DNA of 64,000 nucleotides from Candidatus Omnitrophica bacterium UBA6210 (GTDB taxonomy: Bacteria; Omnitrophota; Gorgyraeia; Velamenicoccales; Velamenicoccaceae): assembly GCA_002421805.1 (NCBI GenBank), contig DISM01000006.1, forward strand, positions 186,001-250,000, in the 5' to 3' direction. Below the pieces are notes generated by a model that saw only the letters and a program-made list of their open reading frames with translations, made no database searches and was not told the DNA's origin. Every line of letters starts with the position of its first letter. Position 1 is the stretch's first letter. This document shows positions 57,220 through 64,000 of this stretch, piece after piece. Made by a program: the position numbers and the translations under genes.

Positions 57220-57930
57220 ATGGTCCGCGAGAACGTGCTTGAGGTTCGGGGAATGATGGCTCGGGCTGCGCAGCGCGCAGCAACGGATCCTTCTGAAATC
57301 GCCCTTGTTGCGGTGACCAAGAATGTGGCCGCAGAAAAGATGTGCCAGGCCATCGATGCCGGCATCACACATATCGGCGAAAGCAGGATCCAGGAAGCCT
57401 TGCCGAAATACGAACAGGTCCGGGCATACGCTTGTGCGAAAGGCATCGCCTTGAGCTGGCATATGATCGGCCATTTGCAGACCAATAAGGTTCGGGAAGC
57501 CGTTCGTCTCTTTGATCTTATTCATTCCGTGGACAGCGTCCGCCTGGCCCGGCGGATCGATAAAGAGGCCGCCGCTATCGGCAAGGTCCAGGATGTTCTC
57601 GTCGAGGTCAAGACATCTCCCGAGGCCGCGAAGTATGGATTTATGCCGGATGACGTTGCCGGCGCTTTAAAAGAAATGGCGTCGTTGGACCATCTGTCCA
57701 TCAAGGGGTTGATGACCGTGGCGCCGGCCGCGCATGACCCCCGGGAGGCGCGTCCTTATTTCAGGACACTGAAGGAATTGTTGATCAGGATTAACGAATT
57801 ACGAGTTACGCATGACGAGTTACGAGTATTATCCATGGGCATGACGGATGATTTTGAAGTTGCCGTGGAGGAGGGGGCGACCGCCGTGCGCATCGGCCGC
57901 GGGATCTTTGGCGACAGGAAAGAAGCATGA
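57220..57930 (+). CDS. PLP homeostasis protein (YggS/PROSC family)
   Basis: 236-aa PLP-binding barrel without known catalytic turnover; it buffers pyridoxal phosphate and affects amino-acid metabolism. The PLP lysine is Lys34 in LVAVTKNV. HIGESRIQEAL, WHMIGHLQTNKV near 87-98, SVDSVRLARRI and LSMGMTDDFEVAVEEGATAVRIG near 204-226 are diagnostic. Between 57791 and 57832 the coding sequence consists of six degenerate 7-mers (42 bases, frame kept), which encode INELRVTHDELRVL. I chose ATG 57220; TTG 57211 is possible. ATGA overlap with proC. Confidence 0.94.
   Translation: MVRENVLEVRGMMARAAQRAATDPSEIALVAVTKNVAAEKMCQAIDAGITHIGESRIQEALPKYEQVRAYACAKGIALSWHMIGHLQTNKVREAVRLFDLIHSVDSVRLARRIDKEAAAIGKVQDVLVEVKTSPEAAKYGFMPDDVAGALKEMASLDHLSIKGLMTVAPAAHDPREARPYFRTLKELLIRINELRVTHDELRVLSMGMTDDFEVAVEEGATAVRIGRGIFGDRKEA
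57791..57832 (+). repeat. Degenerate 7-bp tandem array inside yggS
   Basis: Six 7-mers: TTAACGA, ATTACGA, GTTACGC, ATGACGA, GTTACGA, GTATTAT. These are the complement-strand version of the words at 59642-59690. The 42-base length keeps the yggS frame open. Confidence 0.75.
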
Positions 57931-58754
57931 GCAATAATCCGATCATAGGGATCATCGGCTGCGGGAACATGGGTTCGGCCCTGACGGAAAATCTTGTGAA
58001 GTCATGGAGGGCCGATTCCATCTTCGTTTTTGATAAGGAACCCCAGAAACAGAGCGCCCTCGTGAGGCATTTTGGTGTCCGTGGCGTTCCAGCGCTTGAT
58101 GAGTTGGCAGATTCCAGCGACGTGATCATCATCGCGGTCAAACCGCAGGATATCGATGCGGTCCTTGGGGTCTTAAAGGGCCGCAGGGACAAGCTGGTCA
58201 TTTCTATCGCCGCCGGCATGACGCTTCAATACGTGTCATCACGAATAGGCGCCCGGGTGCCTGCGGTGCGCGTCATGCCTAATCTGAATGCCGTTGTCGG
58301 CGCCAGCATGACGGCGATTTCCTGCAGCAGCGCCGTGACGGAACCTCAGAAGGAAACGGCCGCCAGGGTCTTTGAGTCTGTCGGCAGCGTTGTTTTCATC
58401 AGGGAAGAGCTGATGAATGCCTTTACAGCGGTTGCGGGCAGCGGCCCAGCGTTCATTGCCTATCTGATGGATGATATGCCGCCGGAGACGGTCAGAAAAA
58501 TTTTTGTGGAGGAATCCCTGGCGTTTGGCTTTGATCCGGCCGCCGCGGAATTCATCGTGGACAAGACGATCGCAGGCACGCAAAAGATATTAAAGAATTT
58601 TGACCGGGATATCTTTATCAAGAGGGTCTGTTCCAAGGGGGGGACGACGGAGGCGGGCATGGAGGCATTTCAATCCCGGCACAAGACCCCTGAAGGGCTC
58701 TCGGAGGCGATCCGCGCGGCCTGCCGCCGGGCGGGTGAATTGGCAATCATATAG
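57927..58754 (+). CDS. proC: Pyrroline-5-carboxylate reductase
   Basis: 275-aa NAD(P)H enzyme for the last step of proline synthesis. IGIIGCGNMGSAL near 6-18 is the dinucleotide-binding loop, IIAVKPQDID near 70-79, RVMPNLNAVVGASMTA near 112-127 and AGSGPAFIAYLMDD near 171-184, and the C-terminal SKGGTTEAGMEAF near 233-245 are family motifs. yggS-proC adjacency is common. It starts within the yggS stop (ATGA). The tRNA-Pro at 29495 is unlinked. Confidence 0.96.
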   Translation: MSNNPIIGIIGCGNMGSALTENLVKSWRADSIFVFDKEPQKQSALVRHFGVRGVPALDELADSSDVIIIAVKPQDIDAVLGVLKGRRDKLVISIAAGMTLQYVSSRIGARVPAVRVMPNLNAVVGASMTAISCSSAVTEPQKETAARVFESVGSVVFIREELMNAFTAVAGSGPAFIAYLMDDMPPETVRKIFVEESLAFGFDPAAAEFIVDKTIAGTQKILKNFDRDIFIKRVCSKGGTTEAGMEAFQSRHKTPEGLSEAIRAACRRAGELAII

Positions 58755-58776
58755 ACGGGCTTAAACAGGGGGAGAT

Positions 58777-59640
58777 ATGCCCAAAATCGGCATCATTGGC
58801 GGCAGTGGCATATATAAAATCGAGGGCATGAAGGCGATGAAGGAGGTCCGGGTCAAGACGCCTTTCGGCGATCCGTCCGACTGTTACAGGACGGGGCAAC
58901 TGGGCGGCGCGGATGTCGTTTTTTTGCCGAGGCACGGCTCCTCGCATACGATCAATCCGTCGGAGATCAACTACAGGGCCAACGTTTTCGGCATGAAGAA
59001 GCTGGGTGTCGAAAAACTGATCTCGGTTTCCGCCTGCGGTTCTCTGAAGAAAGACCTCAAGCCTCTGGATTTCGTCCTTCCCGATCAGTTCGTGGACAGG
59101 ACCACTGGCGGCCGCCTCATGACGTTCTTCAGCGGCGGCATCGTCGCCCACGTGGGTTTCGGACAGCCCGTCTGTTCAGAACTTCTGGATTTGATCTATG
59201 GGGCCGCGCAGGCGTTAAAGCTCAATGTCCACAAGGGCGGGGCATACCTTAATATGGAAGGCCCGGCGTTCTCAACGAAGGCAGAGTCCAATCTTTACCG
59301 TACCTGGGGCATGGACATTATCGGCATGACAAATATGGCCGAGGCACGGCTGGCGCGGGAGGCTGAGATGTGTTATGCCACGATCGCGGCCGTTACGGAT
59401 TATGACTGTTGGTATGAATCGGAAGAGTCGGTGACCGTGGACATGATCGTTGAGAACCTTAGGAAGAACGCCGAGAACTCCAAGAAACTCGTTATGGAAG
59501 TTGTGGGCAGACTGGGATCTGCTCCGTCTTCCTGCGCATGTTCCGAATCTTTAAAATACGCGATCGTCACGGACAGTAAGGCGATCTCCGCAAAAGTTAA
59601 GAAAGACCTGAAACCCATCCTAGGGAAGTATGTGGGTTAG
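58777..59640 (+). CDS. mtnP: S-methyl-5'-thioadenosine phosphorylase
   Basis: 287-aa trimeric nucleoside phosphorylase of the methionine-salvage route. IGIIGGSGIYKIEGM near 4-18, the phosphate-binding FLPRHGSSHTINPSEINYRAN near 48-68 (split here: FLPRHG and HTINPSEINYRAN), SVSACGSLKKDL, QFVDRTTGGR and MEGPAFSTKAES near 169-180, and IIGMTNMAEARLAREAEMCY near 191-210 are characteristic of MTAP. Other purine phosphorylases of the family, such as MTIP, cannot be fully excluded. It is 22 bases after proC; the stop is followed by the 7-bp array. Confidence 0.92.
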   Translation: MPKIGIIGGSGIYKIEGMKAMKEVRVKTPFGDPSDCYRTGQLGGADVVFLPRHGSSHTINPSEINYRANVFGMKKLGVEKLISVSACGSLKKDLKPLDFVLPDQFVDRTTGGRLMTFFSGGIVAHVGFGQPVCSELLDLIYGAAQALKLNVHKGGAYLNMEGPAFSTKAESNLYRTWGMDIIGMTNMAEARLAREAEMCYATIAAVTDYDCWYESEESVTVDMIVENLRKNAENSKKLVMEVVGRLGSAPSSCACSESLKYAIVTDSKAISAKVKKDLKPILGKYVG

Positions 59641-59641
59641 G

Positions 59642-59690
59642 AACTAGTAACTCGTAATTTGTAATTAGTAATTCGTAACCCGTAACTATT
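59642..59690 (+). repeat. Seven-copy degenerate 7-bp array filling the mtnP-ileS gap
   Basis: Seven uninterrupted 7-mers: AACTAGT, AACTCGT, AATTTGT, AATTAGT, AATTCGT, AACCCGT, AACTATT. It begins one base after the mtnP stop and ends at the ileS ATG, so it replaces any normal Shine-Dalgarno. Confidence 0.85.
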
Positions 59691-62480
59691 ATGGACTATA
59701 AAGCGACCCTGAATTTACCCCAGACCGATTTTTCCATGAAGGCCAACCTGAGCGCGAGGGAGCCTGAGACCCTTGCCCGGTGGGAGGAAATGGGATTGTA
59801 TGGGAAACTGCGCCAGGCGCGGCAAGGCCGTGACCTGTTTATCCTTCACGACGGCCCGCCTTACGCCAACGGCCATATCCATATCGGCCATGCGTTGAAC
59901 AAGATCCTCAAAGATATGATCGTGAGGTATAAGACGCTGCGCGGCTATGATGCGCCGTATATCCCCGGATGGGATTGCCACGGCCTGCCTGTGGAGCATC
60001 AGCTTTTCAAAGACCTTAAGAAAAACAAGGACCAGATTGACCGGGTGGCTTTCCGCATGATGGCTTACGATTACGCCATGAAATACGTCGCCATCCAAAA
60101 AGAAGAATTCAAGAGGCTGGGGATCATCGGCGACTGGGAACATCCTTATCTGACGCTGGACAGAAAATATGAAGAGATGATCCTGAGGTCTTTCGGACGC
60201 CTCGTCGAGGAGGGTTATATTTACCGCGGCCTGAAACCCGTGCACTGGTGTTTTCGCTGCGAAACGGCCCTGGCCGAGGCCGAGGTGGAATATGAAGACC
60301 ACGAGTCAGATTCCGTCTATGTGAAATTTACGCTTAAAGATGAAGAGCACGCACGCCGCCTGAATATCCCCTTTGACGCCAAAAACCCGCCGTCCATCTG
60401 CATCTGGACGACGACGCCCTGGACGCTCATTGCCAATGTGGCCGTCGCCGTGCATCCCGACCTGGATTATATCCTCGTCGATTTCGGCTCCGGCGAGCAG
60501 ATGATCGTGGCGCGCGATCTCTTTGAGAGCTCGTTGAAAGAAAAGTTTTCTTCGGCGGGAGAGCCGCGCATCCTGAAACGCTTCCGGGGCAAAGAGCTCG
60601 AAGGCCTTGTGTATCGGCACCCCTTCGGGTTGAGAGAGGGCCGCGTTGTCCTGGCGGATTATGTCTCCAGGGAAGATGGCACGGGATGCGTGCATACCGC
60701 GCCAGGCCACGGCCAGGAAGATTTTATGACGGGCCAAAAGTATCAACTGGATGTGGTCATGCCTGTTGACGAGAGGGGGCGTTTCCTGCCGGATGTGGCG
60801 GATTTCGCAGGCCAGCGTGTTTTTGACGCTAATGCCGGGATCATTCAGAAACTTTCCGAGCTTGGGCACCTGAAGCTGGCGTCCAAGATCGCCCATAGCT
60901 ATCCTCATTGCTGGCGGTGCAAGCAGCCGGTCATTTTCCGGGCGACACAGCAGTGGTTCCTTAAGATCGACCATAAGGGTTTGAGGCAGAATTTGCTTGG
61001 GGCGATCCGCGATCAGGTCGCCTGGGTGCCTGCGTCGGGACGTGAACGCATCTCGGCCATGGTCGAGAACAGGCCCGACTGGTGCTTGTCGCGTCAGCGT
61101 TACTGGGGCGTGCCTATTCCGGCCGTCGTCTGCCGCGCCTGTCATCGCCATATCCTTGATGTGCGTCTGATCGAAAAACTTGTTGTCCGTGTCGCGGCGG
61201 AGGGGACGGATGCTTGGTTCAAGAGCGATATCACAGAGTTTTTGCCGCAGGACCTGCGCTGTACCTGCGGCTCTTCGGCTTTCGATAAATCGACGGACAT
61301 CCTTGATGTGTGGTTTGATTCCGGCGTCAGCCACCAGGCGGTCCTCAAAGATGTGCCTGGCCTTAAACTGCCGGCAGATTTATATCTGGAAGGGTCTGAC
61401 CAGCATCGCGGCTGGTTCCAGGCGTCTTTGATCCCGTCGGAGGCCATCGACCATCGGCCGCCCTTCAAGGCCGTCTTGACCCATGGGTTTGTCGTCGATG
61501 CGCAAGGCCGTAAGATGTCCAAATCCCTGGGCAACGTGATCTCTCCGCAGGAGATCATCAAGGATTTCGGCGCCGATATCCTGAGGCTCTGGGTCCTTTC
61601 AAGCGATTATAACGAGGATGTGCGCATTTCCAAGGAGATCCTGAATTTTACCGCCGACGCGTATCGCAAGATCCGCAATACCGCGCGCTTCATCCTGGGG
61701 AATTTGAACGATTTCGATCCGGATGCGGACCGCCTGCCTTGTCAGGAGCTTACCGACATCGACCGTTGGGCGCTTTGGCGCCTGTCTCAGCTGACCGCCG
61801 ATGTCACTCAAGATTACGACAATTACAGGTTTTATCATGTGTTTCAGAAGCTATTCGCTTTTTGCAACGAAGAGATGTCGTCGGTATATCTTGATATTCT
61901 CAAAGACAGGCTTTATACGGCGGGTAAGCGTTCGAAAGAGCGGCGCTCCGCGCAGACAGTTATTTATGATATCCTCGATTCTTTGAACAGGATGCTGGCG
62001 CCGGTATTGCCGTTTACGGCCGAAGAGATCTACCGCTCTATGCGCCATCGCAAGGGCGAGGCTGTGGAGAGCGTGCACTTGTCTTTTTGGCCGGTCCTCA
62101 ATGACAAAGGCAAGGACACCGGAAGCCATGAGGATATCGACAAGATCCTTGAGATACGCCCGGATGTCCTTAAATCCATGGAAGAAGAGAGGGCAAAAGG
62201 CAAGATCGGAAGTTCTCTGGAGGCTAAGATCGTTCTGACGCTTAAGGATAAACAGGCGTCCGAAGTCTTTTTCCGTTTTGCGCAACAATTGCGTTATTTT
62301 TTTATTGTTTCATGCGTTGAGTTGAAGGTTGATGCGGCCCTGGGCGTTCCTTTCTCCATCAGCGTTGTGCATGCCGAAGGGAAAAAGTGCAGCCGCTGTT
62401 GGAATTATGCCCAGGACATCGACGCTGACCCGTCATATCCGGGTATTTGCGGCCGTTGCGTGCAGGCGATCCGGTCCTGA
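59691..62480 (+). CDS. ileS: Isoleucyl-tRNA synthetase
   Basis: 929-aa class I synthetase. HIGH motif: PPYANGHIHIGHAL near 55-68. KMSKS motif: GRKMSKSLGN with Lys608. The editing domain lies between (TTTPWTLIANVAVAVHP and GTGCVHTAPGHGQEDF near 327-342, the CP1 site), followed by WCLSRQRYWGVPIPA and WFDSGVSH. The C-terminal zinc site KCSRCWNY and CGRC closes the protein, so it is the bacterial type with C-terminal zinc. The ATG lies directly after the 7-bp array and no Shine-Dalgarno is visible. Confidence 0.97.
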   Translation: MDYKATLNLPQTDFSMKANLSAREPETLARWEEMGLYGKLRQARQGRDLFILHDGPPYANGHIHIGHALNKILKDMIVRYKTLRGYDAPYIPGWDCHGLPVEHQLFKDLKKNKDQIDRVAFRMMAYDYAMKYVAIQKEEFKRLGIIGDWEHPYLTLDRKYEEMILRSFGRLVEEGYIYRGLKPVHWCFRCETALAEAEVEYEDHESDSVYVKFTLKDEEHARRLNIPFDAKNPPSICIWTTTPWTLIANVAVAVHPDLDYILVDFGSGEQMIVARDLFESSLKEKFSSAGEPRILKRFRGKELEGLVYRHPFGLREGRVVLADYVSREDGTGCVHTAPGHGQEDFMTGQKYQLDVVMPVDERGRFLPDVADFAGQRVFDANAGIIQKLSELGHLKLASKIAHSYPHCWRCKQPVIFRATQQWFLKIDHKGLRQNLLGAIRDQVAWVPASGRERISAMVENRPDWCLSRQRYWGVPIPAVVCRACHRHILDVRLIEKLVVRVAAEGTDAWFKSDITEFLPQDLRCTCGSSAFDKSTDILDVWFDSGVSHQAVLKDVPGLKLPADLYLEGSDQHRGWFQASLIPSEAIDHRPPFKAVLTHGFVVDAQGRKMSKSLGNVISPQEIIKDFGADILRLWVLSSDYNEDVRISKEILNFTADAYRKIRNTARFILGNLNDFDPDADRLPCQELTDIDRWALWRLSQLTADVTQDYDNYRFYHVFQKLFAFCNEEMSSVYLDILKDRLYTAGKRSKERRSAQTVIYDILDSLNRMLAPVLPFTAEEIYRSMRHRKGEAVESVHLSFWPVLNDKGKDTGSHEDIDKILEIRPDVLKSMEEERAKGKIGSSLEAKIVLTLKDKQASEVFFRFAQQLRYFFIVSCVELKVDAALGVPFSISVVHAEGKKCSRCWNYAQDIDADPSYPGICGRCVQAIRS

Positions 62481-62511
62481 GGCATAATGGGGCGCAGGTT
62501 TGTATCTCGTA

Positions 62512-62532
62512 AAGTCATGCCCTCATTAAAAA
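62512..62532 (+). repeat. Right copy of the 21-nt inverted repeat
   Basis: Begins AAGTCATGCCCTCATT and continues with five A's; it is the exact reverse complement of 56980-57000. The two copies flank the yggS-proC-mtnP-ileS block. It lies between the ileS stop and the promoter at 62537. Confidence 0.75.
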
Positions 62533-62536
62533 AAGG

Positions 62537-62565
62537 TTGCCATTTGATTTCATTCCATATATAAT
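62537..62565 (+). promoter_or_regulatory. Promoter of the DksA/TraR gene
   Basis: TTGCCA (62537-62542), 17-base spacer, perfect TATAAT (62560-62565). Transcription would start near 62572 and leave a leader of about 77 bases. Confidence 0.8.
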
Positions 62566-62648
62566 TGAACAGTTTTCAAAGGGAGTCACAACGCAAAGCC
62601 TGCTTGCCGGTGAAACGGGGAGCCAAGGAAATACAAAGGAGAAGCATA

Positions 62649-63035
62649 GTGAAACAGGCTAAAATGAACAAAAAGACCTCTGAGCACTATAAGAAACTCC
62701 TCCTGGAAAAACGCGAAGATATCTTGGGCGACATCACGCATATTTCCGAAGAAACGCTTAAGAAATCCCAGAAGGACGCCTCTGGCGATATTTCCGGTTA
62801 TACCTTCCATATGGCCGACGTGGCTACGGACAATTATGACCGCGAATTCTCCCTTGATCTGGCTTCCAAGGAACGCGGCGTCCTCATGGAGATCAACTAC
62901 GCCCTTCAGAAGCTTCAGGAAGGGCGGTTTGGTTTGTGCGAATCCTGCAAAAAACCCATCTCCAAGGTTCGGCTCAGGGCCGTGCCTTACACGACGCTGT
63001 GTCTGAAATGCCAGCAGGCTAAGGAAAAAAAGTAG
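62649..63035 (+). CDS. DksA/TraR-family zinc-finger protein
   Basis: 128-aa protein with an N-terminal helical hairpin (about 8-92, YKKLLLEKREDILGDITH) and a C4 zinc finger with Cys97, Cys100, Cys118 and Cys121 (CESCKKPIS and CLKC). DksA-type proteins insert the hairpin into the RNA polymerase secondary channel with ppGpp. The hairpin tip here has DISGYTFHMAD instead of the DxxDxA acidic tip of E. coli DksA, so activity may differ. Proteins of this type are often encoded just before lspA, as here. I chose GTG 62649, with AAAGGAG seven bases upstream. Confidence 0.9.
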   Translation: MKQAKMNKKTSEHYKKLLLEKREDILGDITHISEETLKKSQKDASGDISGYTFHMADVATDNYDREFSLDLASKERGVLMEINYALQKLQEGRFGLCESCKKPISKVRLRAVPYTTLCLKCQQAKEKK

Positions 63036-63073
63036 CTGTCGTTTCAAGATAGGCGGACCTTATTTTTCGCCGG

Positions 63074-63544
63074 ATGCCTATTCTCCACGTGATCCTGATT
63101 GCCGTCGGTGCCATCGCGCTGGACCGGCTCACCAAGTCGGCCGCCGAGGCATATCTGTATGCGATCGACACCCATCCGGTCATTCCCCACGTTTTTCATC
63201 TGACCCTCGTGCATAATACGGGCGCCGCCTTCGGGTTTTTGCGCGGCGGCGCTTTTTTTCTTATTCTGACGACCCTTGTTTGCATTGTTATGATGATGGC
63301 CTTGCTTAAAAGCAGGCGCCTGTTGAATAAATTCTTCGGCTTTGCCGAGATCGATGGATGGCTGTGTTGTTCTTTCGGCCTGATCCTGGGCGGGGCTGTC
63401 GGCAATCTGATCGACAGGTTCTGTTATTCCTATGTGATCGATTTTCTGGATTTTCGCGTCTGGCCGGTTTTCAATGTCGCGGATTCCGCCATCACCGTCG
63501 GCGGGATCATTTTGTTTGTGAAGATATTGATTTCAAAAAAGTAA
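63074..63544 (+). CDS. lspA: Lipoprotein signal peptidase (signal peptidase II)
   Basis: 156-aa four-helix membrane aspartyl protease that cuts the signal peptide of prolipoproteins at the lipobox. LDRLTKSAAEAYL near 16-28, the conserved VHNTGAAFGFLRGG near 51-64, and both catalytic aspartates in GNLIDRF near 116 and FNVADSAI near 138 are present. It works after Lgt, which is encoded next. ATG 63074 lies 38 bases after the DksA/TraR gene, so the two may be cotranscribed. Confidence 0.96.
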   Translation: MPILHVILIAVGAIALDRLTKSAAEAYLYAIDTHPVIPHVFHLTLVHNTGAAFGFLRGGAFFLILTTLVCIVMMMALLKSRRLLNKFFGFAEIDGWLCCSFGLILGGAVGNLIDRFCYSYVIDFLDFRVWPVFNVADSAITVGGIILFVKILISKK

Positions 63545-63627
63545 GCCAGCTCAATGGATGTTGGCCCCTCGTCCCGGGCACTTGAAAATTTTTGCCACGA
63601 CTCGGCCAGCGGAGCTGGCCTGTCTGA

Positions 63628-63724
63628 AAAAATTTTCTGCGAGGCAAAACTTTGTTTTGCCGAAGCGTGGGGTTAATTTTGCAAGGAAAGACACCCTGGT
63701 ATAGGCAAAATCAAGGAGTTTCAC
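63628..63724 (+). promoter_or_regulatory. Conserved 5' leader element, copy B (before lgt)
   Basis: 97 bases ending at the lgt start codon, the partner of 8123-8218. The stem GGCAAAAC (63643-63650)/GTTTTGCC (63654-63661) is perfect here; copy A has one C-to-T change that keeps a G-U pair. A second stem pairs 63675-63682 with 63705-63712 and its right arm abuts AAGGAG (63713-63718). A separate hairpin GGCCAGC/GCTGGCC lies just upstream at 63604-63620. Confidence 0.7.
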
Positions 63725-64000
63725 ATGGCGCCGGTCCTTTATAGCTGCAGCTTGTTTACGATCTATACCTATGGCGTTTTTGTCGCTTTTGCGTTTCTTT
63801 TGGCTACCTGGTTGATCACGAGACAGGCGGTGCGTTTGGGATTCGACCCCGAGGCCATCGGTAATTTTTTGATCTTCGTTTTGGTGTGCGGGATCCTGAG
63901 CGCGCGCATTTTTTACGTCGTGCTCAATTGGAGCGAATTCGCGTCGGATCCCCTGGAGATCCTCAGACTGTATCACGGCGGCCTGGTGTGGTACGGCGGT
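63725..64000 (+). CDS. lgt: Prolipoprotein diacylglyceryl transferase, N-terminal part (partial)
   Basis: The first 92 codons of Lgt, cut by the window end. Lgt moves diacylglycerol from phosphatidylglycerol to the lipobox cysteine, before LspA acts. IYTYGVFVAFAFLLATWLI near 13-31 forms the first membrane helix, and ARIFYVVLNW then ILRLYHGGLVWYGG near 79-92 match the conserved Lgt region that leads into the H-G-G-L motif. ATG 63725 is six bases after AAGGAG, at the end of the conserved leader. PgsA/PgpA in this window make its lipid substrate. Confidence 0.93.
   Translation, partial: MAPVLYSCSLFTIYTYGVFVAFAFLLATWLITRQAVRLGFDPEAIGNFLIFVLVCGILSARIFYVVLNWSEFASDPLEILRLYHGGLVWYGG

Overview
The window looks like chromosome of an uncultivated diderm bacterium: moderately GC-rich, densely packed, mostly plus-strand genes, with a lipoprotein, a predicted outer-membrane barrel, lspA/lgt and a complete murein-precursor cluster. 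Gene content and order suggest a lineage such as Omnitrophota (OP3), but that is a guess from memory of the families, not a computed placement. No insertion sequence, prophage, CRISPR array or rRNA is visible; one tRNA (Pro, CGG) is present. Protein similarities are judged by eye from motifs and family knowledge.

Layout. 1-2.2 kb: end of a trp operon (trpB end, trpA) and an M16 peptidase. 2.2-6.5 kb: a tiny DUF5679-like protein, rsfS, argS and recJ. 6.5-12.8 kb: a barrel-like protein, rpmB (minus), an RF-like GGQ protein, a small membrane protein behind a conserved leader, Tex, an M29 aminopeptidase and an unknown helical protein. 12.8-18.8 kb: rpsO-pnp, ftsK and a RodZ-like protein. 18.8-23.1 kb: rimO-pgsA-pgpA, then a secretion/pilus ATPase whose N-terminal domain is a separate gene. 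23.2-24.3 kb (minus): pncC-thpR. 24.3-29.4 kb: an FMN-riboswitch-controlled riboflavin operon (ribBA-ribH-nusB-PHP-ribD-ribE). 29.5-36 kb: tRNA-Pro, acylphosphatase, phosphoesterase, ligA, a lipoprotein, an MBL hydrolase, xerC/D and a CCA-adding-type nucleotidyltransferase. 36.1-39.1 kb: rbfA-nrnA-truB-ribF. 39.2-57 kb: the dcw division and wall cluster (mraZ-PilZ-rsmH-ftsL-ftsI-murE-murF-mraY-murD-ftsW-murG-peptidase-murC-murB-ddl-ftsQ-ftsA), without ftsZ. 57.1-64 kb: yggS-proC-mtnP-ileS, a DksA/TraR protein, lspA and the start of lgt.

How it works together. The dcw block makes lipid II (murE/F/D/C/B, ddl, mraY, murG) and feeds septal synthesis (ftsW, ftsI, ftsL, ftsQ, ftsA). A strong promoter with three AGTGG repeats at 10-bp spacing lies before mraZ and reads as a MraZ operator. 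A PilZ protein inside the cluster and a four-motif MshEN-like protein beside the ATPase hint at cyclic-di-GMP input. The riboflavin operon supplies FMN, made by RibF elsewhere, and its riboswitch senses it.

Most interesting non-coding signals: (1) a leader of about 97 nt, nearly identical before an unknown small membrane protein (8.1 kb) and before lgt (63.6 kb), with two complementary arm pairs that allow alternative folds ending at the Shine-Dalgarno; (2) a family of degenerate 7-9 bp tandem arrays in intergenic DNA, one in frame inside yggS and one filling the whole mtnP-ileS gap; (3) a perfect 21-nt inverted repeat flanking the yggS-ileS block; (4) two promoters placed so that transcription should begin at the start codon.
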